Below, piece after piece: positions 1 through 8,779 of a DNA stretch of 64,000 nucleotides (position 1 is the first letter of the stretch; each line of letters begins with the position of its first letter). The stretch covers positions 5,146,001 to 5,210,000 of the forward strand of contig NZ_CP023691.1 of the NCBI RefSeq assembly GCF_008704855.1, given 5' to 3'. This DNA is from Streptomyces platensis (GTDB taxonomy: Bacteria; Actinomycetota; Actinomycetes; Streptomycetales; Streptomycetaceae). The notes beneath the pieces were generated by a model that saw only the letters and a program-made list of their open reading frames with translations, made no database searches and was not told the origin of the DNA. A program made the translations under genes and the position numbers.

Positions 1-1116
1 GACGACGGTGCCGACCCCGGCACCCCCGACCTCGGTGCCGAGCTCGCCTCCCACACGGCCGACGAGGTGCTCGCCGACTATCTGCACCAGCAGTCCGCGG
101 ACTTCCTGCGCAGTCTGCGGCTGCACCGGGAGAGCGGTTCGGACGCCGAGGGCGCCGGTGAGGCCGCCCGGCAGCTGCGCCGCGCCGCCCGCCGGATCAG
201 CGCCACCCTGCACACCTTCCGGCCGCTGACCGAAGAGGACTGGGCCGACCAGCTCCGCTCCGAACTGGGCTGGCTGTCCGGCACCCTGGCCCGCGAACAG
301 GCCTGCGCGGCCCGCCGCGAACGGCTGATGACGGCCCTCCAGCGGCTGACCGGCCGGGGCCCGGAGCGCAGCGACCGGACCGGCCGCGGAGAACGGGGCA
401 AACGGTCCGACCGCCCGACCGCCTCCTCCACTGCCGCCGCCGCATCCTCCCCGTCCTCCCCCTCCGCCTCCTCCTCCACGTCGTCCTCCGACCCGGACCC
501 CGACGGCGCGCTGTCGGCCGGTGCGGCGCGCGCCGGGGCGCTGCTGGACCGCCAGCTCACCCTCGCCCGCACCCGCGCCCACTCCGCCGCGCTCCAGGCC
601 CTGGGCTCTTCCCGCTTCCACGCCGTCGCCGACTCCGTGGCGGTGCTCGCCTCCGAGGCGCCGCTGGCCCGTACGGCCGCCGAGGTCCCGGCCGACGAGG
701 CACTCCCGCCGCTCGCCGAACAGGCGCACCGGCGGCTCGCGGAGGCGGTCGCGGCCCTGCCGCTGTCCCGCGCGGGCTACCCGTACAACGCCGCCGCCCT
801 CGCCGCCGACCAGCGCCAGGACGCGCCCTGGCACCAGGTCCGGATGCTGGTGCGACTGAGCCGCTACGCCCGGGAGGTGATCGCGCCGGAGACCAGCGAC
901 CTCCGGCTCGCGGAGGCCGGCCGGGCCCTGGAGTGGCACCGGGACGCCGCGGAGGCCGCCGCCGCAGCCGCCGCCGCGGCCCGCACCCCCCGCATCGCCC
1001 CGGCCACCGCCTACGCCCTGGGCGTGCTGCACGCCGACCAGCGCCACGAGGTCGAGGCGGCCCGCTTCGCCTTCGGCCGCGTGTGGCTGCCCCGGACGCC
1101 GGACCGCACAGGCTGA
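1..1116 (+). CDS. CHAD domain protein, 5' end outside window
   Basis: The reading frame is open from base 1, so the true start lies upstream. The visible 371 residues are all-helical and rich in Arg and His (for example the run LRLHRESG near residue 36). This fits the CHAD fold, whose conserved basic and histidine residues bind polyphosphate. A low-complexity Ala/Ser/Asp stretch at about residues 125-175 looks like a disordered linker between two helical halves. The C-terminus is alanine-rich and ends just before the NUDIX gene. In Streptomyces this pair usually follows polyphosphate kinase, which would lie off the left edge. A role in polyphosphate granules is inferred from the family and not shown here. 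Confidence 0.8.
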   Translation, partial: DDGADPGTPDLGAELASHTADEVLADYLHQQSADFLRSLRLHRESGSDAEGAGEAARQLRRAARRISATLHTFRPLTEEDWADQLRSELGWLSGTLAREQACAARRERLMTALQRLTGRGPERSDRTGRGERGKRSDRPTASSTAAAASSPSSPSASSSTSSSDPDPDGALSAGAARAGALLDRQLTLARTRAHSAALQALGSSRFHAVADSVAVLASEAPLARTAAEVPADEALPPLAEQAHRRLAEAVAALPLSRAGYPYNAAALAADQRQDAPWHQVRMLVRLSRYAREVIAPETSDLRLAEAGRALEWHRDAAEAAAAAAAAARTPRIAPATAYALGVLHADQRHEVEAARFAFGRVWLPRTPDRTG

Positions 1117-1202
1117 GGAGGCGACGCGGGACATGAACGCGCGGACGGGGCGCGGCCGGGCTGAGAAGGTGGCCGCATGACCGCACGGAAAGGGGTGCCG
1201 AG

Positions 1203-1622
1203 GTGACGTCCCCGCAGAAGCCGGTACGGGCCGCGGGCTGCGTCCTGTGGCGCCGCGCCCCGACCGAGGACGGGCTGGAGATCGCCCTCGTCCACCGCCC
1301 CAAGTACGACGACTGGTCGCACCCCAAAGGCAAGCTGAAGCGCGGCGAGAACGCCCTGGCCGGCGCGGTGCGCGAAGTGGCCGAAGAAACCGGCATGGAC
1401 TGCCGCCCCGGCGCCCCCCTGCCCACCTCCTACTACGACGCCAACGGCCGCCCCAAACAGGTCCGTTACTGGGCCGCCGAGGCCCTCGCCGGCGCCTTCA
1501 CCCCCAGCACCGAGGTCGACCGCCTGGAGTGGCTGCCCCCCGCCGAGGCCCGCACCCGCCTCACCCAGGAACGCGACCGGCCCTTGGTGGATGCGTTGTT
1601 GGCGGCGCTGCATCTGGCGTGA
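1203..1622 (+). CDS. NUDIX hydrolase (MutT-like)
   Basis: 139 residues, a typical length for a single NUDIX domain. The NUDIX box is complete: Gly43, Glu49, Arg57-Glu58, Glu61-Glu62 and Gly64 fit the G-x5-E-x7-R-E-x2-E-E-x-G pattern that binds Mg and hydrolyses nucleoside diphosphates linked to another group. The GTG start is preceded by a purine-rich GGAAAGGGG. Alternatively, translation may be coupled to a nine-codon ORF (1177-1206) whose TGA overlaps the GTG. It follows the CHAD gene on the same strand and may share its transcript, suggesting nucleotide or polyphosphate housekeeping. The substrate cannot be read from sequence; Ap4A, 8-oxo-dGTP and diphosphoinositol phosphate are all possible for this subgroup. 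Confidence 0.88.
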   Translation: MTSPQKPVRAAGCVLWRRAPTEDGLEIALVHRPKYDDWSHPKGKLKRGENALAGAVREVAEETGMDCRPGAPLPTSYYDANGRPKQVRYWAAEALAGAFTPSTEVDRLEWLPPAEARTRLTQERDRPLVDALLAALHLA

Positions 1623-1666
1623 ACGGCGGCGCCCCGGTCATGGGGCGCCTGCGGGGTCACGCACAC

Positions 1667-1876
1667 TCACCGCGCTGCGTCCTCCTGCGCGGACTTCCGC
1701 TTGGCGATCGCCTGATCCAGCTGGATGGCGTACAGCTCCACCTGTCCCGGGTCCATGACGAGCAGGGACGGTTCCGTGCCGCCGTCGCGGTGGTGGACGG
1801 TCACCGACAGGGCGGCCTGCTGGGCGCGGGCGTCGTAGGCGATGTCCCGCTGATTGATCGTGACGTGTGAGATCAC
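1667..1876 (-). CDS. Small conserved-looking protein, 69 aa
   Basis: I chose the GTG at 1876 because AGGAGA lies 6 nt upstream of it. An in-frame ATG at 1891 contains that ribosome site within its own codons, so it is less likely. The product has a beta-rich first half followed by an amphipathic helix (LYAIQLDQAIAKRKSAQEDA) and no Cys, signal peptide or membrane segment. It is transcribed divergently from the HTH-TPR regulator at 2071, with about 195 bp between them. Such small partners often accompany Streptomyces regulators of this type, but I do not recognise the family and assign no function. Confidence 0.6.
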   Translation of the reverse strand: MISHVTINQRDIAYDARAQQAALSVTVHHRDGGTEPSLLVMDPGQVELYAIQLDQAIAKRKSAQEDAAR

Positions 1877-2070
1877 AGGGTGTCTCCTCATCGGTCGGGG
1901 GCGGCCTGCTGCGCCCGACCTCTCGGCGACAGGCGCGTACAGGGCTGTCAAGCGGCTGGCGGGAAGAACCTCCCGACGGCCGATATTCACTCAACTCCCT
2001 TACTGCGCACCGGGTAAGGGAGCAGAGTGGAGAGACGGTTGAACTGGTTGAACGCCCGGGGGTCCACGCG

Positions 2071-3411
2071 ATGGCACCACGATCAAGAACGCCGAACCTC
2101 GCGCTCGCCGGTCTCATGCGGGAGGGCGGGATCGGAAACGCGCAGCTGGCGCGGGCGGTGAACCGGGCCGCCGCCGAACTCGGGGTGGCACTGCACTACG
2201 ACAAGTCGTCGGTGTCGCACTGGCTGAAGGGGTCCCTGCCGAAGAAGGAGGCACGCGACGCGGTCACCGAGGCGCTGTCACGGCTGCTGAAGCGCCCCGT
2301 CACGCGCGCCGAGGCCGGTCTCGGCGAAAGCGCCGCCCCGGGTGAACCAGCCGATATCGCGGCGGGAGTGATGGATTTGGGCAGGGCCGATATGGATCCC
2401 TCGCGGCGGGCGGTGCTCGGCGCCGGGCTGTACTCGGCAGCGCTGGCAGTGCCGGGCTTCGACACCGTGGCCGGGAGGGCCGAGGCAACTCCCGCCGGCC
2501 GTACGGTGCGGATCGGCATGGGCGACATCGAGACCGTCCGGAAGATGACGGAGAACATCGCGGACATCCTCGATGATCTCGGCGGAGCACACGCCCGGCC
2601 GATGGCCGCCGCCTTCCTCGTCAACACCGTCGGCCCCTATCTGAAGGCCGACGGTACGGCGGAAGCCCGGAAGGCGATGCGGTCGGCGGCCGCCGACCTG
2701 GTCTATCTCACGGGCTGGATGGCCATGTACGAGCGGGAACACCACATCGGACAGCGGTACTACGTCAAGGCCCTCAAGCTCGCCGGCGCCGCCGAGGACC
2801 ACCTCACCTACTGCCGCACCCTGCGGGGCATGGCGTTGCAGGCCTCCCACCTCGGCCACGGCGAGAAAGCACTGGAACTGGCCGACTCCGCCGCCGCAGC
2901 CGCTCCCGCCGCGGGCCCCCGCCTGACCGCGTTCCTCCGGGGGCAACAGGCACACGGCGCGGCGATGGTGAAGGACCGACGCCAGGCATTCACCCGGCTA
3001 CGGGAGACCGAAGCGGCCCTGTCGCGGGCCGACGGCCGCAACGACCACATCGGCGGCTACGACCGCGCTGCGTACGAATTCCACGTGGCCCACGTGCTGT
3101 GGGAGCTGGGCGACCGCCCGGAGTCGGTCCGCGCGCTGCGCCGTTCGAACCGCTGCCGTCCGGCGGCGGAGCGCCAAGGCCGCATGCACACCAACGGACT
3201 TCTGGCCAGGCGCCTCCTCGCCATGCGTCACGTGGAGGAGTCGTGCGAGGCGTGGAGCCGCTTCCTGGACGACTACACCGGCACCTCCGGCGCCCGCGGC
3301 GACGACCACTTCACCGCCCTGAGGCAGGGCTTGTACCCGTACCGTCAGCTTCCCGCCGTACGCCAACTGTCCGAACGGGCACGGGAAGTGGCGCGGCTCA
3401 AGGCGGCGTAG
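2071..3411 (+). CDS. HTH-TPR transcriptional regulator
   Basis: 446 residues. The N-terminal 70 or so resemble an XRE-like helix-turn-helix (NAQLARAVNRAAAELG followed by KSSVSHWLKGSLP). After a linker with a short hydrophobic Ala/Gly stretch at about residues 113-130 comes a long alpha-helical region with alternating aromatic and Ala/Leu positions. That region fits degenerate tetratricopeptide repeats. Streptomyces has many such regulators, often tied to development or specialised metabolism. The frame is open further upstream, but ATG 2071 is the first start that fits the HTH; there is no strong ribosome site. The divergent 69-residue gene is a likely partner. Ligand and targets are unknown. 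Confidence 0.72.
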   Translation: MAPRSRTPNLALAGLMREGGIGNAQLARAVNRAAAELGVALHYDKSSVSHWLKGSLPKKEARDAVTEALSRLLKRPVTRAEAGLGESAAPGEPADIAAGVMDLGRADMDPSRRAVLGAGLYSAALAVPGFDTVAGRAEATPAGRTVRIGMGDIETVRKMTENIADILDDLGGAHARPMAAAFLVNTVGPYLKADGTAEARKAMRSAAADLVYLTGWMAMYEREHHIGQRYYVKALKLAGAAEDHLTYCRTLRGMALQASHLGHGEKALELADSAAAAAPAAGPRLTAFLRGQQAHGAAMVKDRRQAFTRLRETEAALSRADGRNDHIGGYDRAAYEFHVAHVLWELGDRPESVRALRRSNRCRPAAERQGRMHTNGLLARRLLAMRHVEESCEAWSRFLDDYTGTSGARGDDHFTALRQGLYPYRQLPAVRQLSERAREVARLKAA

Positions 3412-3467
3412 GCCGCGCTCGGTGGTGTCCGAGGCGCAGCGCGCCGGCCGGCCGAGGCATCACGCCC

Positions 3468-4475
3468 TCACCGCCGCCGCAACGAGGCATCCTTGATGGC
3501 CGGCGGAAGGTAATACGCGTCGGCGCGGTTGAGGTCCGTGCCCGGCGGGACGATGGCGTCGATGCGGTCCAGGATGTCCGCGCCGAGGGTCACCTCCGAG
3601 CCGTCCAGCATGCTGTTGAGCTGGTCGAGGGTGCGTGGGCCGATGATCACGGAGGTGACGGCCGGGTGGGAGCGGACGAAGGCGGTGGCCAGGTGGGGGA
3701 GGGGCAGGGCCGCTTCCTCCGCGACTTTGGACAGGGCGCGGACCGCCTCGGCCTTCCGGGCGTTCTCGGGGATGGAGAGGTCGAACTTCTGGGTTTCCAT
3801 GCCGGCCCGTGAACTGGCCGAGAGGTCGCGGCCGGACAGCCAGCCGGCGCTGAGCGGGCCCCAGGTCAGCACGCCCATGCCATAGCGCTGCGCGGTGGGC
3901 AGCACCGCGTTCTCCACTCCGCGGGCCAGCATCGAGTACGGCGGCTGCTCGGTGCGGAAGCGGAGGTGGCCGCGGCGTTCGGCGGTCCACTGGGCCTCGA
4001 CGATCTGCTCGGCGGGGAAGGTCGAGGAGCCGATCGCCCGCACCTTCCCGGCCCGTACGAGGTCGGAGAGCGCGGAGAGCGTCTCGTCGATATCGGTCGT
4101 CGGGTCGGGGCGGTGCATCTGGTAGAGGTCGATGTAGTCGGTGCCCAGACGGCGCAGGCTGTCTTCCACCGCCCGCACGATCCAGCGCCGGGAGCTGCCG
4201 CTGTGGTTGGCGTCCGGGCCCATGGAGCTGACGGCCTTGGTGGCCAGGACGACGTCCTCGCGGCGGCCCTTGAGCGCCTTGCCGACGATCTCCTCGGACT
4301 CGCCGGCGGCGTACACGTCCGCGGTGTCCACGAGGTTGATCCCGGCGTCCAGCGCGCGGTGCACGATCCGTACGCAGTCGTCGTGATCGGTGTTGCCCCA
4401 GGCGCCGAGCATCATCGCGCCGAGCGCGTACTCGCTGACCGAGATGCCGGTGCCGCCGAGGATCCTGCGCTGCAT
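3468..4475 (-). CDS. Aldo/keto reductase
   Basis: 335 residues, normal for the family. The catalytic tetrad is visible: Asp50 and Tyr55 in VDTADVY, Lys80 in LATKA and His121 in YQMHRPD. The fold is a TIM barrel using NADPH to reduce carbonyls. The C-terminal part has the usual cofactor loop (TSVIIGPRTLDQL). It is divergent from the HTH regulator at 4670 with a shared intergenic region of about 195 bp, a common layout for a reductase controlled by its neighbour. Substrate is unknown; a role in aldehyde or xenobiotic detoxification is inferred. Confidence 0.88.
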   Translation of the reverse strand: MQRRILGGTGISVSEYALGAMMLGAWGNTDHDDCVRIVHRALDAGINLVDTADVYAAGESEEIVGKALKGRREDVVLATKAVSSMGPDANHSGSSRRWIVRAVEDSLRRLGTDYIDLYQMHRPDPTTDIDETLSALSDLVRAGKVRAIGSSTFPAEQIVEAQWTAERRGHLRFRTEQPPYSMLARGVENAVLPTAQRYGMGVLTWGPLSAGWLSGRDLSASSRAGMETQKFDLSIPENARKAEAVRALSKVAEEAALPLPHLATAFVRSHPAVTSVIIGPRTLDQLNSMLDGSEVTLGADILDRIDAIVPPGTDLNRADAYYLPPAIKDASLRRR

Positions 4476-4669
4476 GAGGTGCCCTACCTTCTCTGCGAGT
4501 TCTCAGGGGTTGTCCCAAAGACGGCTCCGGGGCGTGCCGGAGGGCGGCTCCGGGGCGCCCCGGAGGCGTCCGGGCACCACCTTGCTGTCCGTACGGAGAG
4601 CGGACCAGGCCCGTCGCAACCTGGGACGGCGGGAACCACCCAAGCGGCCGTGCGCCGCATACTGGACCG

Positions 4670-5533
4670 ATGCTGTACGCGGAAATCGAGATCAGCTCGT
4701 TCCTCAAGGCGCGCCGCGCCGCGCTCGACCCGGCCGACCTGGGCCTGCCCGGCGGCGTGAACCGGCGCCGGGTGCGCGGGCTGCGGCGCGAGGAGGTCGC
4801 CCAGCTCGCCGGCATCAGCGTCGACTACTACACCCGGATCGAGCAGGGCCGGGCCCCCGCCATCTCCGACTCCGTCCTGGATGCCATCGCGCGGGCGCTG
4901 CGGCTCTCGGGCGGCGAGGTGACCTATCTGCGCAATATCGCGGTACCCCGGCGCCCCGGAGCGGAATGCGCGCCCTGTCCCGCGCCCCGGCAGACCGTAC
5001 GCCCCGAGATCCAGCAGGTCCTGGACGCGATGGCGCCCACCGTCCCGGCCATTGTCGTCGGCCGCGGGCTGGACATCCTGGCCTGGAACACGCTGGGCGG
5101 CCGGCTCACCTTCGACCTGGAGACGCTCGCCCCGGACCGGCGGAACACCGCGCTGCTTGCCTTCCTCGACCCGGGCGCGCGCGCCCTGTACCCGGATTGG
5201 GAAGCGAAGGCCGAGGAGGTGGTCGGCAATCTGCGCGCCGACAGCGGCCGGCACCCCGACGACCCGCGGATCTGCGAGGTGGTCAATGAACTCCTCGACC
5301 ACAGTCCGAGCTTCCGGCGGATCTGGGAGGCGCAGTCGGTGCATGAGTGTCTGCGCGGCACCAAGCGGATTCTGCATCCGCAGGCGGGTGAGCTCTTCGT
5401 CACCTTCGAGAGCTTCCGGCTGAACAGCGATCCGGACCAGGCGCTGGTGACGTACACGGCCCCGCGTGGCTCGGAGACGGAGCGGCGCATCCGGGAGCTG
5501 GGGGCGCTGACGGACCCGGTGCTGACCGCGTAG
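4670..5533 (+). CDS. HTH regulator with MmyB-like ligand domain
   Basis: 287 residues. Residues 8-85 form an XRE helix-turn-helix (FLKARRAALDP, then REEVAQLAGISVDYYTRIEQG). The rest matches the MmyB-type, PAS-like ligand-binding domain: ILAWNTLGGRLTFD, NTALLAFLDPGARALYPDW and a final LVTYTAPRGS. Some MmyB-type regulators bind fatty acids and act on adjacent oxidoreductase genes. The gene is divergent from the aldo/keto reductase, which is the obvious candidate target. The ATG at 4670 has no strong Shine-Dalgarno and the mRNA may have a short leader. Confidence 0.87.
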   Translation: MLYAEIEISSFLKARRAALDPADLGLPGGVNRRRVRGLRREEVAQLAGISVDYYTRIEQGRAPAISDSVLDAIARALRLSGGEVTYLRNIAVPRRPGAECAPCPAPRQTVRPEIQQVLDAMAPTVPAIVVGRGLDILAWNTLGGRLTFDLETLAPDRRNTALLAFLDPGARALYPDWEAKAEEVVGNLRADSGRHPDDPRICEVVNELLDHSPSFRRIWEAQSVHECLRGTKRILHPQAGELFVTFESFRLNSDPDQALVTYTAPRGSETERRIRELGALTDPVLTA

Positions 5534-5572
5534 GGCGTGGTCGCCCTGGCGACGGCCCCGCTCACCCCCTAG

Positions 5573-5744
5573 GGCCTGTCTTCAAAGTCCCGCCTGCCTC
5601 GCGGCGTCTGGCACGCACGCTCGCCGCGTTGTCGGATCATCCCGGTACACCCAGTACCGGGACGACCCTCCGCCTTGCGATCGCACGCACCAGACACCGC
5701 GAGCCCCGCCCTACGGGCGAACGACGGGACTTTGAAGACAGGCC
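5573..5744. mobile_element. 172-bp fold-back, MITE-like element
   Basis: The ends are inverted copies of GGCCTGTCTTCAAAGTCCCG. CTAG lies directly outside both ends (5569-5572 and 5745-5748) and could be a 4-bp target duplication. Counting the flanks, the arms 5566-5592 and 5725-5751 are perfect complements over 27 bp. The interior is also nearly self-complementary, with GCGGCGTCTGGCACGCACG on the left facing a diverged copy on the right and a small hairpin at about 5638-5662. It sits between convergent genes and overlaps the 3' end of the methyltransferase. It carries no gene. I believe similar repeats are dispersed in Streptomyces genomes, but that is from memory. Confidence 0.75.
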
Positions 5745-6574
5745 CTAGGGGCCAGCGCCTCCCACCGCACGGTGACCTCTCCCTGGCGCCGGCGCCGCGG
5801 ATCGCCGGTCAGCGGCCAGTCCGTGGCCAGCGCCGCCACGGCCGCGCGCCAGCGCTGGCGGGCGCCCAGCGCGCCGAGCGGGGCGGCGGTGGCCCAGGCG
5901 CGGTCGAAGTCCCGCAGGAAGGCATGGACCGGCTCGCCCGGCACATTGCGGTGGATCAGCGCCTTCGGGAGGCGTTCGGCCAGGTCAGAGGGGGTTTGGA
6001 GGGCGCTGAGGCGGGCCGCGAAGGTGACCGTGCGCGGCCCCTCGGGGCCCAGCGCCACCCAGACGTGCCGCCGCCCGATCTCGTCGCAGGTGCCCTCGAC
6101 CAGCAGCCCGCCGGGCGCCAGCCGCGCGCACAGCCGCCGCCACGCGGCGGCCACCTCGTCCTCGTCGTACTGCCGCAGCACATTCGCGGCCCGGATGAGG
6201 ACCGGCGCCCGCGTCCGCTGACCCGGCAGCGGCACCTCGAAGCCACCGTGGAGGAAGTCCAGCCCCGGCCGCTCATAGGTCCGCGCGGCCGCCACCCGCG
6301 CCGGGTCGATCTCGATGCCGACGACCCGGGCGTCCGGCCGGACCGTCCGCAGCCGGCCCAGCAGCTCCACCGCGGTCCAGGGCGCGGCGCCGTAACCGAG
6401 GTCGACGGCGACGGGGTCGGCGGCGCGGCGCAGCACGGCGCCGTGTTCCGCGGCGATCCAGCGGTCCATACGGCGCAGCCGGTTGGGGTTGGTTGTCCCG
6501 CGGGTGGCGTTGCCGACGGGGCGGGAGGGTGCGCTCGCCGGGGCGGCGGCGGGGACGGAGGGGCGGCGGGCCAT
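5711..6574 (-). CDS. SAM-dependent methyltransferase, class I
   Basis: About 287 residues from ATG 6574; a longer in-frame ORF starts at 6607, and there is no clear ribosome site for either. The SAM-binding core is visible: VAVDLGYGAAPWTAVEL (motif I), VVGIEIDP (acidic loop) and LLVEGTCDEIGRRHVWVAL. It lies tail-to-tail with the regulator at 4670 and head-to-head with mshA. The last nine or ten residues (RACLQSPVVRP) and the stop codon are encoded inside the fold-back element, so the original C-terminus has been replaced. The last canonical residues appear to be about WEALAP. The substrate is unknown. Confidence 0.75.
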   Translation of the reverse strand: MARRPSVPAAAPASAPSRPVGNATRGTTNPNRLRRMDRWIAAEHGAVLRRAADPVAVDLGYGAAPWTAVELLGRLRTVRPDARVVGIEIDPARVAAARTYERPGLDFLHGGFEVPLPGQRTRAPVLIRAANVLRQYDEDEVAAAWRRLCARLAPGGLLVEGTCDEIGRRHVWVALGPEGPRTVTFAARLSALQTPSDLAERLPKALIHRNVPGEPVHAFLRDFDRAWATAAPLGALGARQRWRAAVAALATDWPLTGDPRRRRQGEVTVRWEALAPRACLQSPVVRP

Positions 6575-6830
6575 GGCATCGAGAGTATGGGGTGGCCGCG
6601 GGTGCACCGTCCGCGGAGGCCCGCCGGGACCGGCCGAGGCGCTACGGGGGCGCCACCTGGCCGCGCCGGGACCGCCGGCTCCCGCCCGGGCCCACCGGCT
6701 CCCGCCTGCCCCGCTCGGTCACGCTTTGGCAAAGTACGCGGAGGGCGTGCCGAACGGAAATGGATGGCCGCGGTCTGTTGTTGGACGGGGTCGGAGGCGC
6801 GCCGCCGCCCCGCCTAGGAGGTAGCTCGAC

Positions 6831-8201
6831 GTGAGCCAATACGTGTCCCGGCTCCGCAGTCGTCCCCATGGCCAGTTCCCGGGCCAGGCCCGGCTGCGGC
6901 TGCCCGGCAGCCCCCGCCGTCCGCGGCGGGTGGCGATGCTCAGCGTCCACACCTCCCCGCTGCACCAGCCCGGCACCGGCGACGCCGGCGGCATGAATGT
7001 CTACATCGTCGAGCTGGCCAGGAAGCTCGCCTCGATCAACATCGAGGTGGAGATCTTCACCCGCGCCACCACCGGCACCCTCCCGCCCGCCGTCGAGCTC
7101 GCCCCCGGCGTCCTCGTACGGCATGTGGACGCCGGTCCGTACGAGGGCCTGGCGAAGGAGGAGCTGCCCGCCCAGCTGTGCGCCTTCACCCACGGCGTGA
7201 TGCAGGCCTGGGCCGGCCACCGCCCCGGCTACTACGACCTGGTGCACTCCCACTACTGGCTCTCCGGCCACGTCGGCTGGCTGGCCGGCGAGCGCTGGGG
7301 CGTGCCGCTGGTGCACGCCATGCACACCATGGCCAAGGTCAAGAACGCCGCGCTGGCCGTGGGCGACACCCCCGAACCGGCCGCCCGGGTCATCGGCGAA
7401 ACCCAGATCGTCCGGGCCGCGGACCGGCTGATAGCCAACACCGCCGAGGAGGCGGACGAGCTCGCACGGCATTACGAGGCCGAGCCCGGCAAGATCGCGG
7501 TGGTGCACCCCGGCGTCAACCTCGACCGCTTCCGGCCCACCGGCGGCGACGTCGCCGAGAGCCGGGCCGCCGCCCGCGCCCGCCTCGGCCTGCCGCAGGA
7601 TGCGATCATTCCGCTCTTCGCCGGCCGAATACAGCCGCTGAAGGCCCCCGACATCCTGCTGCGCGCGGCCGCCGCCCTGCTGGACGGGGACCCCTCGCTG
7701 CGCTCCCGTCTGGTGGTGCCCGTGGTCGGCGGGCCCAGCGGCAGCGGTCTGGCCAAGCCGGAGGGCCTCCAGAAGCTGGCTGCCCGGCTCGGCATCGCGG
7801 ATCTGGTGCAGTTCCGCCCGCCGGTCGGCCAGGAACAGCTCGCCGACTGGTACCGCGCCGCCTCCGTGCTGGTCATGCCCTCGTACAGCGAATCGTTCGG
7901 ACTGGTCGCCATCGAGGCCCAGGCCTGTGGCACCCCGGTCATCGCGGCCGCGGTCGGCGGACTGCCGGTGGCGGTGCGCGACGGCGTCAGCGGCTTCCTC
8001 GTCGCCGGCCATGACCCGGCCGACTACGCCCGCGCGCTCGCCCGCTTCGTCGCGGACCCGGCCCTGCCCACCCGGATGGGCACCGACGCGGCCCGGCACG
8101 CCCAGTCCTTCGGCTGGGACACCGCCGCCGCCGCGACCGGCGAGGTCTACTCCGCCGCCATGCAGGAGCACCGCCGTCACCTACGATCGCTCCATGGGTG
8201 A
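6831..8201 (+). CDS. mshA: D-inositol-3-phosphate glycosyltransferase MshA
   Basis: 456 residues, GT4 family, GT-B fold. It transfers GlcNAc from UDP-GlcNAc to 1D-myo-inositol 3-phosphate, the first committed step of mycothiol synthesis. Diagnostic stretches are SVHTSPLHQPGTGDAGGMNV (residues 38-56), the nucleotide region FAGRIQPLKAP (263-273) and the E-x7-E motif at Glu354-Glu362 in SYSESFGLVAIEAQ. A 32-residue basic leader precedes the first strand, as in other Streptomyces homologues. The GTG start follows a full AGGAGG at 6816-6821. A YbjN-family gene follows at once and is probably co-transcribed. Confidence 0.95.
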   Translation: MSQYVSRLRSRPHGQFPGQARLRLPGSPRRPRRVAMLSVHTSPLHQPGTGDAGGMNVYIVELARKLASINIEVEIFTRATTGTLPPAVELAPGVLVRHVDAGPYEGLAKEELPAQLCAFTHGVMQAWAGHRPGYYDLVHSHYWLSGHVGWLAGERWGVPLVHAMHTMAKVKNAALAVGDTPEPAARVIGETQIVRAADRLIANTAEEADELARHYEAEPGKIAVVHPGVNLDRFRPTGGDVAESRAAARARLGLPQDAIIPLFAGRIQPLKAPDILLRAAAALLDGDPSLRSRLVVPVVGGPSGSGLAKPEGLQKLAARLGIADLVQFRPPVGQEQLADWYRAASVLVMPSYSESFGLVAIEAQACGTPVIAAAVGGLPVAVRDGVSGFLVAGHDPADYARALARFVADPALPTRMGTDAARHAQSFGWDTAAAATGEVYSAAMQEHRRHLRSLHG

Positions 8202-8220
8202 CACGGGCGAGGAGCACGGC

Positions 8221-8754
8221 GTGAGCAGGACGACGGGGCAGGCCGGGCCGGCCGTGCCCCAGGGGGCGACCGCGCACGACGTGGTCGAGCAGACGCTGAA
8301 CGACGCCGGCCTCGACTGGGAATCCCCCTCCGACGGCACCTACGTCATCAAGCTCCCCGGCACCCGCAAGCTCTCCACGACCTGCTCGCTGATCGTCGGC
8401 CGGCACTCCCTCTCCATCAACGCCTTCGTCGTCCGCCGCCCTGACGAGAACCACGAGGCCGTGCACCGCTGGCTCCTCGAACGCAACACCCGCCTCTACG
8501 GCGTCGGTTACGCGCTCGACAAACTCGGCGACATCTACCTCGTGGGCAAGCTCCCGCTGGCCGCCGTCACCCCCGACGAACTCGACCGCATCCTCGGCAC
8601 GGTCCTGGAGAACGCCGACGGCAGCTTCAACACCCTGCTGGAGATGGGCTTCGCCACGGCGATCCGCAAGGAGTACGCCTGGCGGGTCTCCCGCGGCGAG
8701 TCCACCCGCAACCTCGACGCCTTCGCGCATCTGACGCAGCGGCCTTCCGCGTAG
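8221..8754 (+). CDS. YbjN domain protein
   Basis: 177 residues from GTG 8221, which has GAGGAG six nt upstream. An in-frame ATG at 8194 overlaps the end of mshA and is the alternative start. The body has the YbjN / type III secretion chaperone-like fold: TYVIKLPGTRKLSTTCSLIV, SINAFVVRRPDENHEAVHRW and a C-terminal helical part, LLEMGFATAIRKEYAWR. No enzymatic motif is present. It is conserved next to mshA in actinomycetes, which suggests a link to mycothiol or stress physiology, but no mechanism can be inferred. Confidence 0.85.
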   Translation: MSRTTGQAGPAVPQGATAHDVVEQTLNDAGLDWESPSDGTYVIKLPGTRKLSTTCSLIVGRHSLSINAFVVRRPDENHEAVHRWLLERNTRLYGVGYALDKLGDIYLVGKLPLAAVTPDELDRILGTVLENADGSFNTLLEMGFATAIRKEYAWRVSRGESTRNLDAFAHLTQRPSA

Positions 8755-8779
8755 CCGTACGCACGGGCCGCCCGCCCCG

